Part shown: positions 34,208-43,202 of the stretch, piece after piece | How the letters are laid out: every line of letters begins with the position of its first letter | How positions within the stretch are numbered: the stretch's first letter is position 1 | NCBI GenBank assembly: GCA_030529945.1 | Contig: JAUMVX010000006.1 | Coordinates: forward strand, 1-64,000 | Reading direction: 5' to 3' | DNA from: Bacteroidia bacterium | GTDB lineage: Bacteria; Bacteroidota; Bacteroidia; Bacteroidales; UBA932 | DNA: 64,000 nucleotides | Program-made: the position numbers and the translations under genes | Notes under the pieces: model-generated | Seen by the model: the letters and a program-made list of their open reading frames with translations, nothing else | Database searches by the model: none | Told to the model about the DNA's origin: nothing

Positions 34208-36042
34208 AGTGCCTGCATATCGTTAAGTTTCCGGTAGTAGCCGCCGAGGGCGAGAAGTTCCTCGTGCCTGCCCCTCTCCACTATGCGGCCCTCGTCCATC
34301 ACGATAATCTCGTCAGCTCCCTTTATGGTGGAGAGGCGGTGGGCGATGGCTATGGTGGTGCGGTTCGTCATAAGGCGGTCGAGAGCCTCCTGCACAAGCC
34401 TCTCGGACTCGGTGTCGAGCGAGGCTGTGGCTTCGTCCAGAATTAGGACAGGAGGATTCTTCAGTATGGCGCGGGCGATGCTGATTCTCTGGCGCTGGCC
34501 GCCGGAGAGCCTGCAGCCCCGGTCTCCTATGTTAGTGAAGTATCCGTCCTCCTTCTCCATAATGAAGTCGTGGGCGTTCGCTATCCTGGCGGCCGCCTCG
34601 ACCTGTTCCATCGTGGCTCCTTCCACGCCGAAGGCTATATTGTTGAAGATGGTGTCGTTGAAAAGGATGGGGTCCTGGTTCACATTGCCCATCAGGGCCC
34701 TGAGGTCCCTGATGCGCAGCTGCCTGATGTCCTTGCCGTCTATGCTGATGCTTCCGGAGCTGACGTCGTAGAAACGCGGGATGAGGTCCACGAGGGTGGT
34801 CTTGCCCGCTCCGGAGGCTCCCACTATGGCTACGGTGCGGCCCTTCGGGATGTCCAGGTCTATGTCGGAGAGCACCTTGCGCTCGCTGCCGGGATAGCTG
34901 AAGCACACTCCCCGGAAGCTGACGCCCTTTTCGAAACTCTCCAGAGGCTCGGGATTCTCCACTTCCCTGATGTCCGACTCGCTTTCGAGTATCCTGTTTA
35001 TCCTCTCCATCGAGGCCATACCCTTAGGGATGCCGTAGGCCGCCTTCGAGAGGTCCTTTATAGGGTTTATGACGCTGTAGAGTATCACCATATAATAGAT
35101 GAAGGTCGGAGCGTCGATGGGAGAGTCGGCCTTAAGTATGAGAGTGCCTCCGAACCAGAGCACTATGGCTATCATTATGGTGCCCAGACATTCGCTGACC
35201 GGATGCGCCAGGGCCTGGCGGGTGGCGACGCGGCTGTTCTTGTTTCTCATCGCGCCGGTGATGAGGTCGAAGCGTGCGCTCATCTTGCCCTCGGCGAGGA
35301 AGGCCTTGATGACGCGCAGTCCGCCGAGGGTCTCCTCGACCTGGGACATAGTGTCGCTCCACAGGGCCTGGGCCTCCAGAGACTTCTCTTTCAGCTTCTT
35401 GCCTATCTTGCCCATAATCCAGAGCATAGCCGGGGCGAAGAGGATGGTGAAGAGGGTCAGCTCCCAGGAGATGAAGAGCAGGGCGGCGAAGTAGCCCACG
35501 ATGAGGATGGGGTTCTTTATGAGCATATCCATCGTGCTCGTAATCGAGGACTCGACCTCCTGTGCGTCACCGCTCATCCTGGCGATGATGTCGCCCTTCT
35601 TCTCCTGCGAGAAGAAGCCCAGAGGGAGGGAGAGTATCTTGTTGTATATGTCCATACGGATGTCCTTCACCACTCCCGTGCGCATAGGAATCATCACTGC
35701 GGCCGAGCCGAAATAGCAGGCCGTCTTGAGGGCGGTCATAAAGCAGAGGGCGGCGCAGAGGGCGAGCAGCACGCGGGCCGGGCCCCAGGCGGCGATGAGG
35801 GAGGTCACACCATAGTAGAGGTTGTTCAGCAGAATGTCCTTCGTGGCCACATCAGCGCTGTCCCAGGGGATGAAGCTGTAGGTGCCGTCGTCCAGACTGA
35901 AGAGGATCTTCAGGATGGGGACGATCAGCGAGAAGGAGAAGAGGTTCAGCACCACCGAGAGTATGTTCATAAGGACTGAACCCCAGAGGTACTTGCTGTA
36001 TGGCGCGATGTAACGCCGTATCATTTTGGTGAATTCTTTCAT
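34204..36042 (-). CDS. ABC exporter, fused membrane and ATPase domains (MsbA/MDR type)
   Basis: Half-transporter of 612 residues. The ATG at 36042 (MKEFTKMIRRYIAPY) was chosen; the longer frame upstream is antisense-like and overlaps the hydrolase gene. Six membrane helices occupy about 1-330 (YLWGSVLMNILSVVLNLFS, LPLGFFSQEKKGDIIARMSG). The ATPase domain shows Walker A GASGAGKTT, signature LSGGQRQRISIARA, Walker B PVLILDEATASLD and switch His IAIAHRLSTI. It probably exports a lipid or hydrophobic compound. It lies 29 bases after the WalJ-like gene in an envelope-related operon. Confidence 0.92.
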   Translation of the reverse strand: MKEFTKMIRRYIAPYSKYLWGSVLMNILSVVLNLFSFSLIVPILKILFSLDDGTYSFIPWDSADVATKDILLNNLYYGVTSLIAAWGPARVLLALCAALCFMTALKTACYFGSAAVMIPMRTGVVKDIRMDIYNKILSLPLGFFSQEKKGDIIARMSGDAQEVESSITSTMDMLIKNPILIVGYFAALLFISWELTLFTILFAPAMLWIMGKIGKKLKEKSLEAQALWSDTMSQVEETLGGLRVIKAFLAEGKMSARFDLITGAMRNKNSRVATRQALAHPVSECLGTIMIAIVLWFGGTLILKADSPIDAPTFIYYMVILYSVINPIKDLSKAAYGIPKGMASMERINRILESESDIREVENPEPLESFEKGVSFRGVCFSYPGSERKVLSDIDLDIPKGRTVAIVGASGAGKTTLVDLIPRFYDVSSGSISIDGKDIRQLRIRDLRALMGNVNQDPILFNDTIFNNIAFGVEGATMEQVEAAARIANAHDFIMEKEDGYFTNIGDRGCRLSGGQRQRISIARAILKNPPVLILDEATASLDTESERLVQEALDRLMTNRTTIAIAHRLSTIKGADEIIVMDEGRIVERGRHEELLALGGYYRKLNDMQAL

Positions 36043-36071
36043 ACTGTGGCTGCGGATTTGGGTGAAAGGCT

Positions 36072-36932
36072 CTATCCGTCGAGGGTGAAGAGCTGCGAGG
36101 GCGTGCGCCGGGGCAGAGTCCGGAGTGTCACTGTCCTGCCTTCCGGTCCGGTGAGGAGCCAGGAGTTCCTGCTCACAGGGCGCAGGCCCAGCTGCCCGAG
36201 GGCGTCGACCGCGCAGCGGTAGGCCCGGTCGGGGGTGTTGTTGTTCTCGCTCAGGTGGCAGAGGAAGATGTGCTTGAGGCGCGGGGTGTAGAACTGCCGT
36301 ATGGCGGCGGCGCACTCGTCGTTGCTCAGGTGCCCGTTCCCCTGGCAGATGCGCATCTTCAGCTCGTGCGTGTACGGCCCGGCGATGAGCATATCCATAT
36401 CATAATTCGACTCGATCACTACGGTATCGGCCTGCGAGGCATAGTGAAGGGCCTCTTCGGTCATCCTTCCTATGTCTGTCATTATCACGAGGGAGTAGCC
36501 GTCGATGCTGAGCGCGTATCCCACCGTCTCCGTGGCATCGTGAGGCACGATGAAGCATCTGGCGCTGACGCGCCCCGGGATTATCTCGTTCCACTCCTCC
36601 GGCGAGAGTTCCCGCCGGCAGGAGGCTATATGGTCTTTAGTGAAGCTGTGCGAGGCGAGGGCGGCGTGGAGCACGGGCGTGGCATAGACGGGCTTGCAGA
36701 GATTCTTGCAGAATGAGCCCAGATGTCTTATATGGTCCAGATGGTCGTGGGTCACCAGGATGGAGGAGAAGGAGCCGGGGCCGTAACCCTTGTCCGAGAG
36801 GTTTTTTTTGAGCTTGCGGATGCTGACCCCAGCGTCTATGAGGATGCCGGCCGGTTCGCGCCCGGACTCTTCTGACGAGATGAAGTAGCAGTTGCCGCAG
36901 CTGCCGCTGGAAAAGCTTATGAACTTTATCAT
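36072..36932 (-). CDS. Metallo-beta-lactamase fold hydrolase, WalJ/YycJ-like
   Basis: Cytoplasmic protein of 286 residues. The metal-binding motif is ILVTHDHLDHI (HxHxDH), near 58-68, after the opening FISFSSGSCGNCYFI that is typical of the YycJ/WalJ group. Later conserved pieces are FIVPHDATETVGYAL and CHLSENNNTPDRAY. WalJ-type proteins have been linked to the cell cycle and DNA metabolism. It overlaps the TPR gene stop by four bases (ATGA). Confidence 0.88.
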   Translation of the reverse strand: MIKFISFSSGSCGNCYFISSEESGREPAGILIDAGVSIRKLKKNLSDKGYGPGSFSSILVTHDHLDHIRHLGSFCKNLCKPVYATPVLHAALASHSFTKDHIASCRRELSPEEWNEIIPGRVSARCFIVPHDATETVGYALSIDGYSLVIMTDIGRMTEEALHYASQADTVVIESNYDMDMLIAGPYTHELKMRICQGNGHLSNDECAAAIRQFYTPRLKHIFLCHLSENNNTPDRAYRCAVDALGQLGLRPVSRNSWLLTGPEGRTVTLRTLPRRTPSQLFTLDG

Positions 36933-38968
36933 TGCTGCTCGTTTTCACAATATCTGGCGATGACACTATAGGCGTCGGAGACTCCCAGCTCGCCTGCGCG
37001 GGAGAGGTCGATGCAGCCTTTCTCCTTGTCTTTCAGATAGATGAGCACCAGTCCGCGGTTATAGTAGGCATCCCCCATCGCGGGGTAACATTCGATGGCC
37101 TTGTCATAGCTGCCGATGGAGAGCAGAAGCTGCGAGGAGAGGCAGTAGAGGTTTCCGAGGTTGAAGTGGAGATAAGGCAGGTCGGGCACGGTCTCAAGTG
37201 CCGAGAGCATATCCCCGATGGCCTCGGAGTAGTCGTAGCTCCGGTCTATGCGGTCGCTCACGCGGGCGCGGGTGGTTCCCTGGTCGTCCATCGTGAGGGT
37301 CTGGACATTGTTCTGTATGGTGGCGATGAAATCTATCATCTCCGCCCTCAGGACTCCCCTGTTCATCAGGTAGAAAGCCCTGTAATATTCCGAGTATCTG
37401 TCTGCGGAAGCGTCCGAGGAAGCCTGCTCCACGGCAGCGTCATACTCTTCCATAGCCGCAGGATAGCGCCGCAGCTGCACGTCGTTCATCGCCTTTATGA
37501 AGCTGACTCTGGACGGGGAGACGTCCGCCGCCCCGGCGGAGGAGCTGCTGTCGCCGTAGATGGCGTTCTCGATGCGTCCGGAATAGCTCAGATATGTGAG
37601 GGTGTCCGAGTTCGATACCGTCATCGGGACAGGGGAAGAGCTGAGGAAGCGGCGCAGAAGCGTGTTCTCGTAGCGGTTGCTCAGGGCGTAGCCCGTACCG
37701 TCCGCGGAGGAGGTCATACTGAACTTGTAGAGCGGCTTCAGACGGATGTCGATGTCGCGGTGCTGCAGGAGCTCGTCGTCGAAGTCTTTCTTCGCGAAGT
37801 CCGCGTCCAGCGCCAGCAGGGAGCTGTATTTCTTCGTGGTGTCGGCGAACGAGCCTTCGGCGGCGGCGTTCTTCTCCTCGTATTCGCGGATTTTCTGCCT
37901 GGCCGTGTCGTAGTCCTTCCGGGAAGAGACCGCCATACCGAGCATATTCTTCACGTAGGAGCGGTTCATATAGGCCTTGGCGAAGTCCGGATAGAGTTCG
38001 ATGGCCTTGTCGTAATCGTCCAGGGCATCTCTCCAGCGGCTCATCTGCACGAAGAAGGAGGCGCGGTTAAAATAGGCAAGCACGTTCTTCGGGTTTATGT
38101 TTATCACCCTGTCCATATCATCAAGGGCGTTCTCGAAGTCACCCACCTGCGCGTAGATGAGACTCCTGTTGTAGAGGGTGAGGGCGTTACCCGGCTCGTC
38201 CGCGAGCACGCGGTTCAGGTCCCGCATAGAGGAGTTGTAGTCCTTCGCCTCGTAGTGGAGAAGGGCCCTGTTGAAGTAGGCGAAGGTGTTCGTGCTGTCT
38301 ATGTCGATGGCCTTGTCCAGGTCGCGGATGGCGTCGTCCGTGCGGTTCTGCAGCGCGTAGATGCGTCCGCGGCGGATATAGCCCTCGGGCTCGTAAGGGT
38401 CCAGCTTTATGGCCTTGTCGTAGTCGCGCATAGCCTTCAGGGTGTCCCCGAGGAAGAGTTCCGAGGCTCCCCGGTTAAGGTAGGCGGCGGGGTCGCGGGG
38501 GTTCTTCTTTATGTAGCGGTCGAAATCCTCTATGGCGCGGTCGAACTGCCGGGAAAGGAAATAGGCCACGCCCCGGCTGAAATATACGCCCATAAAGCCC
38601 GGGCGCAGCTCGATGGCGCGGTCGAAGTCCCGGAACGCCTCATCGTAGCGGCCCAGACGGCTGCAGCTGATGGCGCGGTAGTGGTAGCCGTTAGTGAAGA
38701 CGGGATTCAGGCGGACCGAACGGTCGAAGTCCTTTTCCGCTCCCCGGATGTCTCCGAGATTGTATTTGGCGATGCCCCGGAAGAAGAAGTTCCAGTAGTC
38801 CGTGGTGTCCAGACGCGCGAGGACGTTGAAATTCTCAATGGCCTGGGCGTATTTCCCGTCCGCAAGGCTGGTTCTGCCCCTGAGGAAGAAAACGTCCCTG
38901 TCGTACTGGGCGGACACCAGACCGCCAGCGTTCAGAAAGAGTATGAGTATCAACAAGAGTCGGCGCAT
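36929..38968 (-). CDS. Exported tetratricopeptide-repeat protein
   Basis: Secreted or periplasmic protein of 679 residues. The ATG at 38968 gives a signal peptide (MRRLLLILILFLNAGGLVSA); longer in-frame starts run into the promoter region. Residues about 20-380 are ten or more TPR units of the consensus A(Y/F)xNRGxxxxxxGDxxxAxxDxDKAIxLxP, for example AIKLDPYEPEGYIRRGRIYA. A less regular middle part (about 400-600) is followed by another TPR pair near 600-665 (AMGDAYYNRGLVLIYLKD). It probably scaffolds envelope proteins; partners are unknown. It is the first gene of an operon ending in the amidase and cysteine desulfidase genes. Confidence 0.87.
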   Translation of the reverse strand: MRRLLLILILFLNAGGLVSAQYDRDVFFLRGRTSLADGKYAQAIENFNVLARLDTTDYWNFFFRGIAKYNLGDIRGAEKDFDRSVRLNPVFTNGYHYRAISCSRLGRYDEAFRDFDRAIELRPGFMGVYFSRGVAYFLSRQFDRAIEDFDRYIKKNPRDPAAYLNRGASELFLGDTLKAMRDYDKAIKLDPYEPEGYIRRGRIYALQNRTDDAIRDLDKAIDIDSTNTFAYFNRALLHYEAKDYNSSMRDLNRVLADEPGNALTLYNRSLIYAQVGDFENALDDMDRVININPKNVLAYFNRASFFVQMSRWRDALDDYDKAIELYPDFAKAYMNRSYVKNMLGMAVSSRKDYDTARQKIREYEEKNAAAEGSFADTTKKYSSLLALDADFAKKDFDDELLQHRDIDIRLKPLYKFSMTSSADGTGYALSNRYENTLLRRFLSSSPVPMTVSNSDTLTYLSYSGRIENAIYGDSSSSAGAADVSPSRVSFIKAMNDVQLRRYPAAMEEYDAAVEQASSDASADRYSEYYRAFYLMNRGVLRAEMIDFIATIQNNVQTLTMDDQGTTRARVSDRIDRSYDYSEAIGDMLSALETVPDLPYLHFNLGNLYCLSSQLLLSIGSYDKAIECYPAMGDAYYNRGLVLIYLKDKEKGCIDLSRAGELGVSDAYSVIARYCENEQQ

Positions 38969-38974
38969 CGCTGA

Positions 38975-39006
38975 TTTCGTTATGTCGCCGAATATTGCTA
39001 TCTTTG
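38975..39006 (+). promoter_or_regulatory. Promoter of the M28-like/two-component operon
   Basis: TTTC (38975-38978) and TATCTTTG (38999-39006) are about 20 bases apart. The -7 box is a perfect TAnnTTTG. The transcript would begin near 39013, about 35 bases before the GTG start. Confidence 0.6.
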
Positions 39007-39017
39007 GCGGCAACTTG

Positions 39018-39025
39018 CAAATATA
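39018..39025 (-). promoter_or_regulatory. -7 box of the TPR-envelope operon
   Basis: TATATTTG on the minus strand fits TAnnTTTG. It is divergent from, and interleaved with, the promoter of the plus-strand operon. The -33 box is weak. The leader to the ATG at 38968 would be about 43 bases. Confidence 0.55.
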
Positions 39026-39047
39026 GCAAGAATTTAGCCGATACAGC

Positions 39048-40022
39048 GTGAGAGCAGACAGATTTTTACTCAGCATCATCCTGTGGGCGGGGGCCATCGC
39101 CGCCGCCGGAAGTGACGCAGCGGCCCGCAGCGGGCGCGATACATTCAGCGAGAGCGCCTTGCGGTCGAAGGTGGAGTTTCTCAGCGATTCGCTCTGCGCG
39201 GGGCGCGGCAGCGGCACGGCGGGAGGCTCCGAGGCGGCGTTCTGGCTCGTGCGGCAGTTCTCGAAAGCGAACCTTACGCCGCTCGGACGCTTCGGGCACA
39301 GTTTCGCTCTGCCGGACAAGGCCGGACACAACATCATAGGCAGCATCCCCGGACACGGCAGAGGGAAGTACATCATCATAATGGCGCACTACGACAACCT
39401 CGGCACGCTCGAGGGCAAGTTCTACCCGGGCGCCGACAGCAACGCTTCGGGCGTAGCCGCACTGCTCTCTCTGGCGGAGGCGTTCTCGCAGGAGCGCAAG
39501 GCGGCCTGCGGCCAATCCGCCCCCACACTGATCTTCGCCGCATTGGACGGCCGTCAGGCCAATATGGCGGGGGCTTACGCTCTCTGCTCCGAGCTTCTGG
39601 AATCGAAGCTCCGGGACCCGCGCACCGGCTTCACGATAGGCAAGGAGGATATTCTGCAGGTGGTGAATCTGGACATCGTGGGTAGCGTGCTGGCTCCATT
39701 GGACGCGGAGCGTCCGGACTATCTGATTATGCTGGGCGGCGAGGGGTATCAGAGGGATCTGCTGAGCTTCCTGAACCGCTCGCAGGACATCGGGCTCGAT
39801 CTGGGCTTCGACTACTACGGGAGCCGCGAGTTCACCGAGCTGTTCTATCGCAGAATCTGCGACCAGCGGCCGTTTCTGGAGAACGGCATTCCGTCGGTGC
39901 TCTTCACTTCGGGCATCACGCTGCGCACGAACCGCACGGACGATGTGCCCTCCTCGCTGGACTACGGCGTGCTGCGACGCAGGGTCGAGCTGATTTATCA
40001 TTGGATTTCGATGCTCAAGTGA
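39048..40022 (+). CDS. M28-peptidase-fold protein lacking several active-site residues
   Basis: Exported protein of 324 residues with a GTG start and hydrophobic N terminus. The fold is M28: GHNIIGSIPG (93-102), H114 in IIIMAHYDNLG, D130 in YPGADSNASGV and D209 in VVNLDIVGS. The usual Glu-Glu pair that supplies the catalytic base and a zinc ligand (FDGEE in active members) reads ALDGRQANMAG here (166-175), and the last zinc-binding His is absent (VLFTSGITLRTNRTDD, 284-299). It is therefore probably not an active zinc peptidase. It ends two bases before the ATG of the NtrC-type regulator and probably works with it, for example as a ligand-binding sensor. That role is inference. Confidence 0.78.
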   Translation: MRADRFLLSIILWAGAIAAAGSDAAARSGRDTFSESALRSKVEFLSDSLCAGRGSGTAGGSEAAFWLVRQFSKANLTPLGRFGHSFALPDKAGHNIIGSIPGHGRGKYIIIMAHYDNLGTLEGKFYPGADSNASGVAALLSLAEAFSQERKAACGQSAPTLIFAALDGRQANMAGAYALCSELLESKLRDPRTGFTIGKEDILQVVNLDIVGSVLAPLDAERPDYLIMLGGEGYQRDLLSFLNRSQDIGLDLGFDYYGSREFTELFYRRICDQRPFLENGIPSVLFTSGITLRTNRTDDVPSSLDYGVLRRRVELIYHWISMLK

Positions 40023-40023
40023 T

Positions 40024-41376
40024 ATGACTAAAAAGGGTAAAATACTCGTCGTGGACGACAATGCCGGAATCCGGGCCGCGCTGAAGATTCTGCTGCCCGT
40101 GCATTTCGCGGAGGTGCAGATCATCCCGTCGCCGAAGACTCTGCTGCAGACGCTGCGGGCCTTCGCTCCCGAGGTGGTGCTGCTGGATATGAATTTCGAC
40201 GCGGAGGTGAACAGCGGAAACGAGGGGCTTTACTGGCTGGGGGAGATACGCCGCGAGGCTCCGGAGGTGGAAGTCGTGCTTTTCACCGCCTACGCGGACA
40301 TTCCGCTCGCGGTGGAGGGTATGCGCCGGGGGGCCTACGATTTCATCTCCAAGCCCTGGAACAACGAGAATCTGCTTTCCGTGCTGGATGCGGCCGCAGC
40401 TAAATCGCGCCGCAGCAGGGGGGCCGGGCAGCGCAAGGGCGAGGCTTCCGCCGGCATAATCTGGGGAAGCAGTCCGCAGATGGCAGCCGTGCGCAAGAGT
40501 CTGGAGAGGATCGCCGGGACGGATGCCAATGTGCTGATTACGGGCGAGAACGGCACCGGGAAGGACGTGCTCGCACGCGAAATTCACCGTTTATCGCTGC
40601 GCTCCAAGTCTCCGATGGTGAGCGTGGACCTGGGCTCGATTACGGAGACGCTCTTCGAGAGTGAGCTCTTCGGGCACGTGAAGGGGGCGTTCACGGACGC
40701 GCATACTGACCGCCCGGGACTTTTCGAGCAGGCTGACGGGGGGACGCTGTTCCTGGACGAGATAGGCAATACGCCGCAGCATCTGCAGACCAAGCTGCTC
40801 AGGGTGCTGCAGAACAGGACGGTCACCCGCGTAGGGGACGTGACGGAGAGGCCGATAGACATACGGCTCATCTGCGCGACCAATATGGACCTGGAGCGGA
40901 TGGTGCGCGAGGGGACTTTCCGCGAGGATCTCTATTACAGGATAAACACCGTGCATCTGGTGATCCCGCCGCTGCGGGAAAGGCGCGGGGACATCGGGGA
41001 GTTTGCCCGGCATTTCCTGAAAATGTATGCCGCAAAGTACCGCAGAAGTGCACGTGACCTGTCTCCGGAAGCGCTCAAGGCTCTGGAGGGGCGGCACTGG
41101 AGCGGGAACGTGCGGGAGCTTCAGAACTGCATCGAGAAAGCCGTGATACTCTCGGAAGGGGAAGTCCTGACGGAGGAGGACCTCAACCTGCCGCCGGTGC
41201 GGGAGGAAAGCGCCGCAGAGGGGAACTCCAGGGGGCTTTCCACGCTTATGAACGTGGAGGAGAAGGCCATACGCGAGGCGATAGAGAAGTTTGACGGGAA
41301 TATGTCTCTGGTGGCGAAGAATCTGGGCATCAGCCGGCCTACCCTGTACAATAAACTGAAGAAATACAACATATAG
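40024..41376 (+). CDS. NtrC-family sigma-54-dependent response regulator
   Basis: Cytoplasmic regulator of 450 residues. The receiver (1-120) has phosphoacceptor D55 in VVLLDMNFD. The AAA+ domain (146-375) has Walker A GENGTGKD (174-181) and Walker B TLFLDEIG (241-248). The sigma-54 contact loop reads GAFTDA (221-226) instead of GAFTGA, a variant I recall from other Bacteroidetes members. A Fis-type helix-turn-helix closes the protein (MSLVAKNLGISRPTLYNKLK). The kinase gene follows after one base, so the pair is a two-component system. Its target promoters are not identifiable here. Confidence 0.93.
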   Translation: MTKKGKILVVDDNAGIRAALKILLPVHFAEVQIIPSPKTLLQTLRAFAPEVVLLDMNFDAEVNSGNEGLYWLGEIRREAPEVEVVLFTAYADIPLAVEGMRRGAYDFISKPWNNENLLSVLDAAAAKSRRSRGAGQRKGEASAGIIWGSSPQMAAVRKSLERIAGTDANVLITGENGTGKDVLAREIHRLSLRSKSPMVSVDLGSITETLFESELFGHVKGAFTDAHTDRPGLFEQADGGTLFLDEIGNTPQHLQTKLLRVLQNRTVTRVGDVTERPIDIRLICATNMDLERMVREGTFREDLYYRINTVHLVIPPLRERRGDIGEFARHFLKMYAAKYRRSARDLSPEALKALEGRHWSGNVRELQNCIEKAVILSEGEVLTEEDLNLPPVREESAAEGNSRGLSTLMNVEEKAIREAIEKFDGNMSLVAKNLGISRPTLYNKLKKYNI

Positions 41377-41380
41377 TGTG

Positions 41381-42601
41381 ATGCTGAGGATGTCGATGAC
41401 TATCGGCGGCATCGTCGCTCTTGCTGCCGCGATTGCGCTGGTACTGGGTTTTGCGCTGGGTGCGATTTTCAGCATCTACAAGGCCGGCAGGCGGGTGAAC
41501 TATATGGTGGATCTGCTGGAGGACGGGGAGACGACGGTCCGCTTCAGGGAGCGGGGCATCTATCACCGCTTCAGCACTTCGCTGAACCGTCTGAAGAGTT
41601 TCTTTATGCGCGAGAAGGAGGCGGTGCGGGAGCGGGAGGAATACTATGCGAAGATGCTCGACCATATCCGGACAGGGGTGGTTGTGCTGGACAGGGAGAA
41701 TGTCGCATACCGCAACAGCCGCGCCCTGGTGCTGCTGGGGCTGTCCAATTTCCATTCCCTGCGGCAGCTTGCGAACATCGACGCTTCCCTCTCGGAGGCT
41801 TTTGCAGCTGTCCAGGAGGGGCATCAGGAGGTGACGGACATATACAGCGAAAGCGGGAAGATCACTGTGAGGCTCTATGCCTCGCGGGCGTTCATCAGGG
41901 GCAAGGAAGTGAAGATCATCACTTTCGATGACATCAGCCGGGACCTGCAGGAGAATCAGGACGAGTCCTGGTCGCAGCTCATCAGGGTGCTTACACACGA
42001 GATTATGAATACGGTCACGCCGATAGCGACCCTCAGCCAGGCGCTGGCCAAGGATTTCGACAGGGCCGGGGAGCTGGGGCTGGACATCCGTGCGGGGCTG
42101 GAGACCATAGCCTCCTCGTCCGAGTCGCTGATCGGTTTCGTGGAGGACTACAGGGCGCTCTCGCGTGTGGCGGCTCCCCGGCGCAAGTCTTTTATGGCTG
42201 CTGACCTTGCGGACATCCTGAAAGACCTGTCGAAGGCTATGGGAGTGGATTTCGTCTATACCGAGAAGCAGGAGGACATTCTGATGTACGCCGACAAGGG
42301 GCAGATTTCGCAGGTGCTGGTGAATCTGGCGAAGAATGCGGTGCAGGCCGGGGCGACAAGGCTGGAGATGACGGCCGGGCTCGACAGCCGGGAGAATGTG
42401 GTCATCTCCGTCTCGAACGACGGGCGGCCGATCTCCAAGGACGCTTCGGAGCAGATTTTCGTGCCGTTCTACACTACGAAGAAGGAGGGGACCGGGATAG
42501 GTCTGAGTCTGTCGCGGCAGATAATGCGTCTGCATAACGGCTCCATCAATCTCACGCGCAGCGATGCCGAACGCACGACTTTCACGCTGATTTTCAGATA
42601 G
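41381..42601 (+). CDS. Sensor histidine kinase partner of the NtrC-type regulator
   Basis: Membrane kinase of about 406 residues; GTG 41378 is an alternative start directly before the ATG. One N-terminal membrane helix (IVALAAAIALVLGFALGAIF) and no periplasmic domain are visible, so the input must come from the membrane or cytoplasm. A PAS-like region lies at about 85-180 (MLDHIRTGVVVLDRENVAYR). The H box is RVLTHEIMNTVTPI, the N box NLAKNAVQAG and the G box GTGIGLSLSRQIM. This is the NtrB-like kinase class usually coupled to NtrC-type regulators. The gene ends 25 bases before the convergent transporter gene. Confidence 0.93.
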   Translation: MLRMSMTIGGIVALAAAIALVLGFALGAIFSIYKAGRRVNYMVDLLEDGETTVRFRERGIYHRFSTSLNRLKSFFMREKEAVREREEYYAKMLDHIRTGVVVLDRENVAYRNSRALVLLGLSNFHSLRQLANIDASLSEAFAAVQEGHQEVTDIYSESGKITVRLYASRAFIRGKEVKIITFDDISRDLQENQDESWSQLIRVLTHEIMNTVTPIATLSQALAKDFDRAGELGLDIRAGLETIASSSESLIGFVEDYRALSRVAAPRRKSFMAADLADILKDLSKAMGVDFVYTEKQEDILMYADKGQISQVLVNLAKNAVQAGATRLEMTAGLDSRENVVISVSNDGRPISKDASEQIFVPFYTTKKEGTGIGLSLSRQIMRLHNGSINLTRSDAERTTFTLIFR

Positions 42602-42626
42602 ATGCTAAGTGATTCCTAAAAAATAA

Positions 42627-43202
42627 CTAATAAATGAAGAGTCCTATGGCTCCGGCGGAGAGGATGATGGCGATGGGGCCGAGCTTTTTCGTCTGGCAGA
42701 GCAGGAGGGCTGCGGCGAAAAGGGTCCAGGCCTTCCAGTCCGGAAAATTCTCCGCGATGACGGATACGGGATGCACCCGGATGGTGAGCACCACTGCGGC
42801 GGCCGCGATGAGTCCGGCCACTACGGGGCGCAGGCCCTTCATAGCGTAGGTGTAGGCCGCGCTCGAATGATATCTGTCGAAGATTCTGACTACCACGAGG
42901 AATATCAGGAACGAGGGCAGGACTACCGCGAGAGTGGCGAGGAAGGAGCCGAGGATGGCCGCGCCCGTTCCGAAGCCGGCCGTGTGGATGACTTCATAGC
43001 CGACGTAGGTGGCGCAGTTTATGGCCACGGGGCCCGGAGTGCTCTGGGAGATGCCCACTATGTCGGTGAAGGCTCCCTCTGAAAGCCAGCCGTGAAGCGT
43101 GACCACCTGACTCTGTATGAGCGATACCATAGCGCCGCCGCCGCCGAAATTCAGCAGGCCTATGAGGAAGAAGGTGTAGAAGAGTTCCCAGAAAAGCATC
43201 AT
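42627..43202 (-). CDS. Chromate transporter family protein, half-size (second subunit)
   Basis: Membrane protein of 191 residues with about five or six helices and the CHR motif LNFGGGGAMVSLIQSQVV (18-35), followed by SQSTPGPVAINCATYVGY. Full-length ChrA proteins carry two such halves fused; here they are two genes overlapping at ATGATGA-like bases (43199-43202). In Bacteroidetes such pairs are widespread and the substrate may not be chromate. No chromate-responsive regulator is seen nearby. Confidence 0.88.
   Translation of the reverse strand: MMLFWELFYTFFLIGLLNFGGGGAMVSLIQSQVVTLHGWLSEGAFTDIVGISQSTPGPVAINCATYVGYEVIHTAGFGTGAAILGSFLATLAVVLPSFLIFLVVVRIFDRYHSSAAYTYAMKGLRPVVAGLIAAAAVVLTIRVHPVSVIAENFPDWKAWTLFAAALLLCQTKKLGPIAIILSAGAIGLFIY

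Noticed and set aside
34204..36315. 703-residue version of the ABC transporter
   Set aside because: The first ~90 residues are Arg/Pro/His-rich antisense translation of the WalJ-like gene; the ATG at 36042 opens the normal exporter.
36929..39379. 816-residue version of the TPR protein
   Set aside because: The extension runs through the divergent promoter region and antisense to the M28-like gene; the signal peptide at 38968 is the natural start.
40684..40705. GAFTDA as a loss of sigma-54 contact
   Set aside because: From memory, the GAFTDA form is frequent in Bacteroidetes NtrC-like regulators, so it is probably functional and not a defect.
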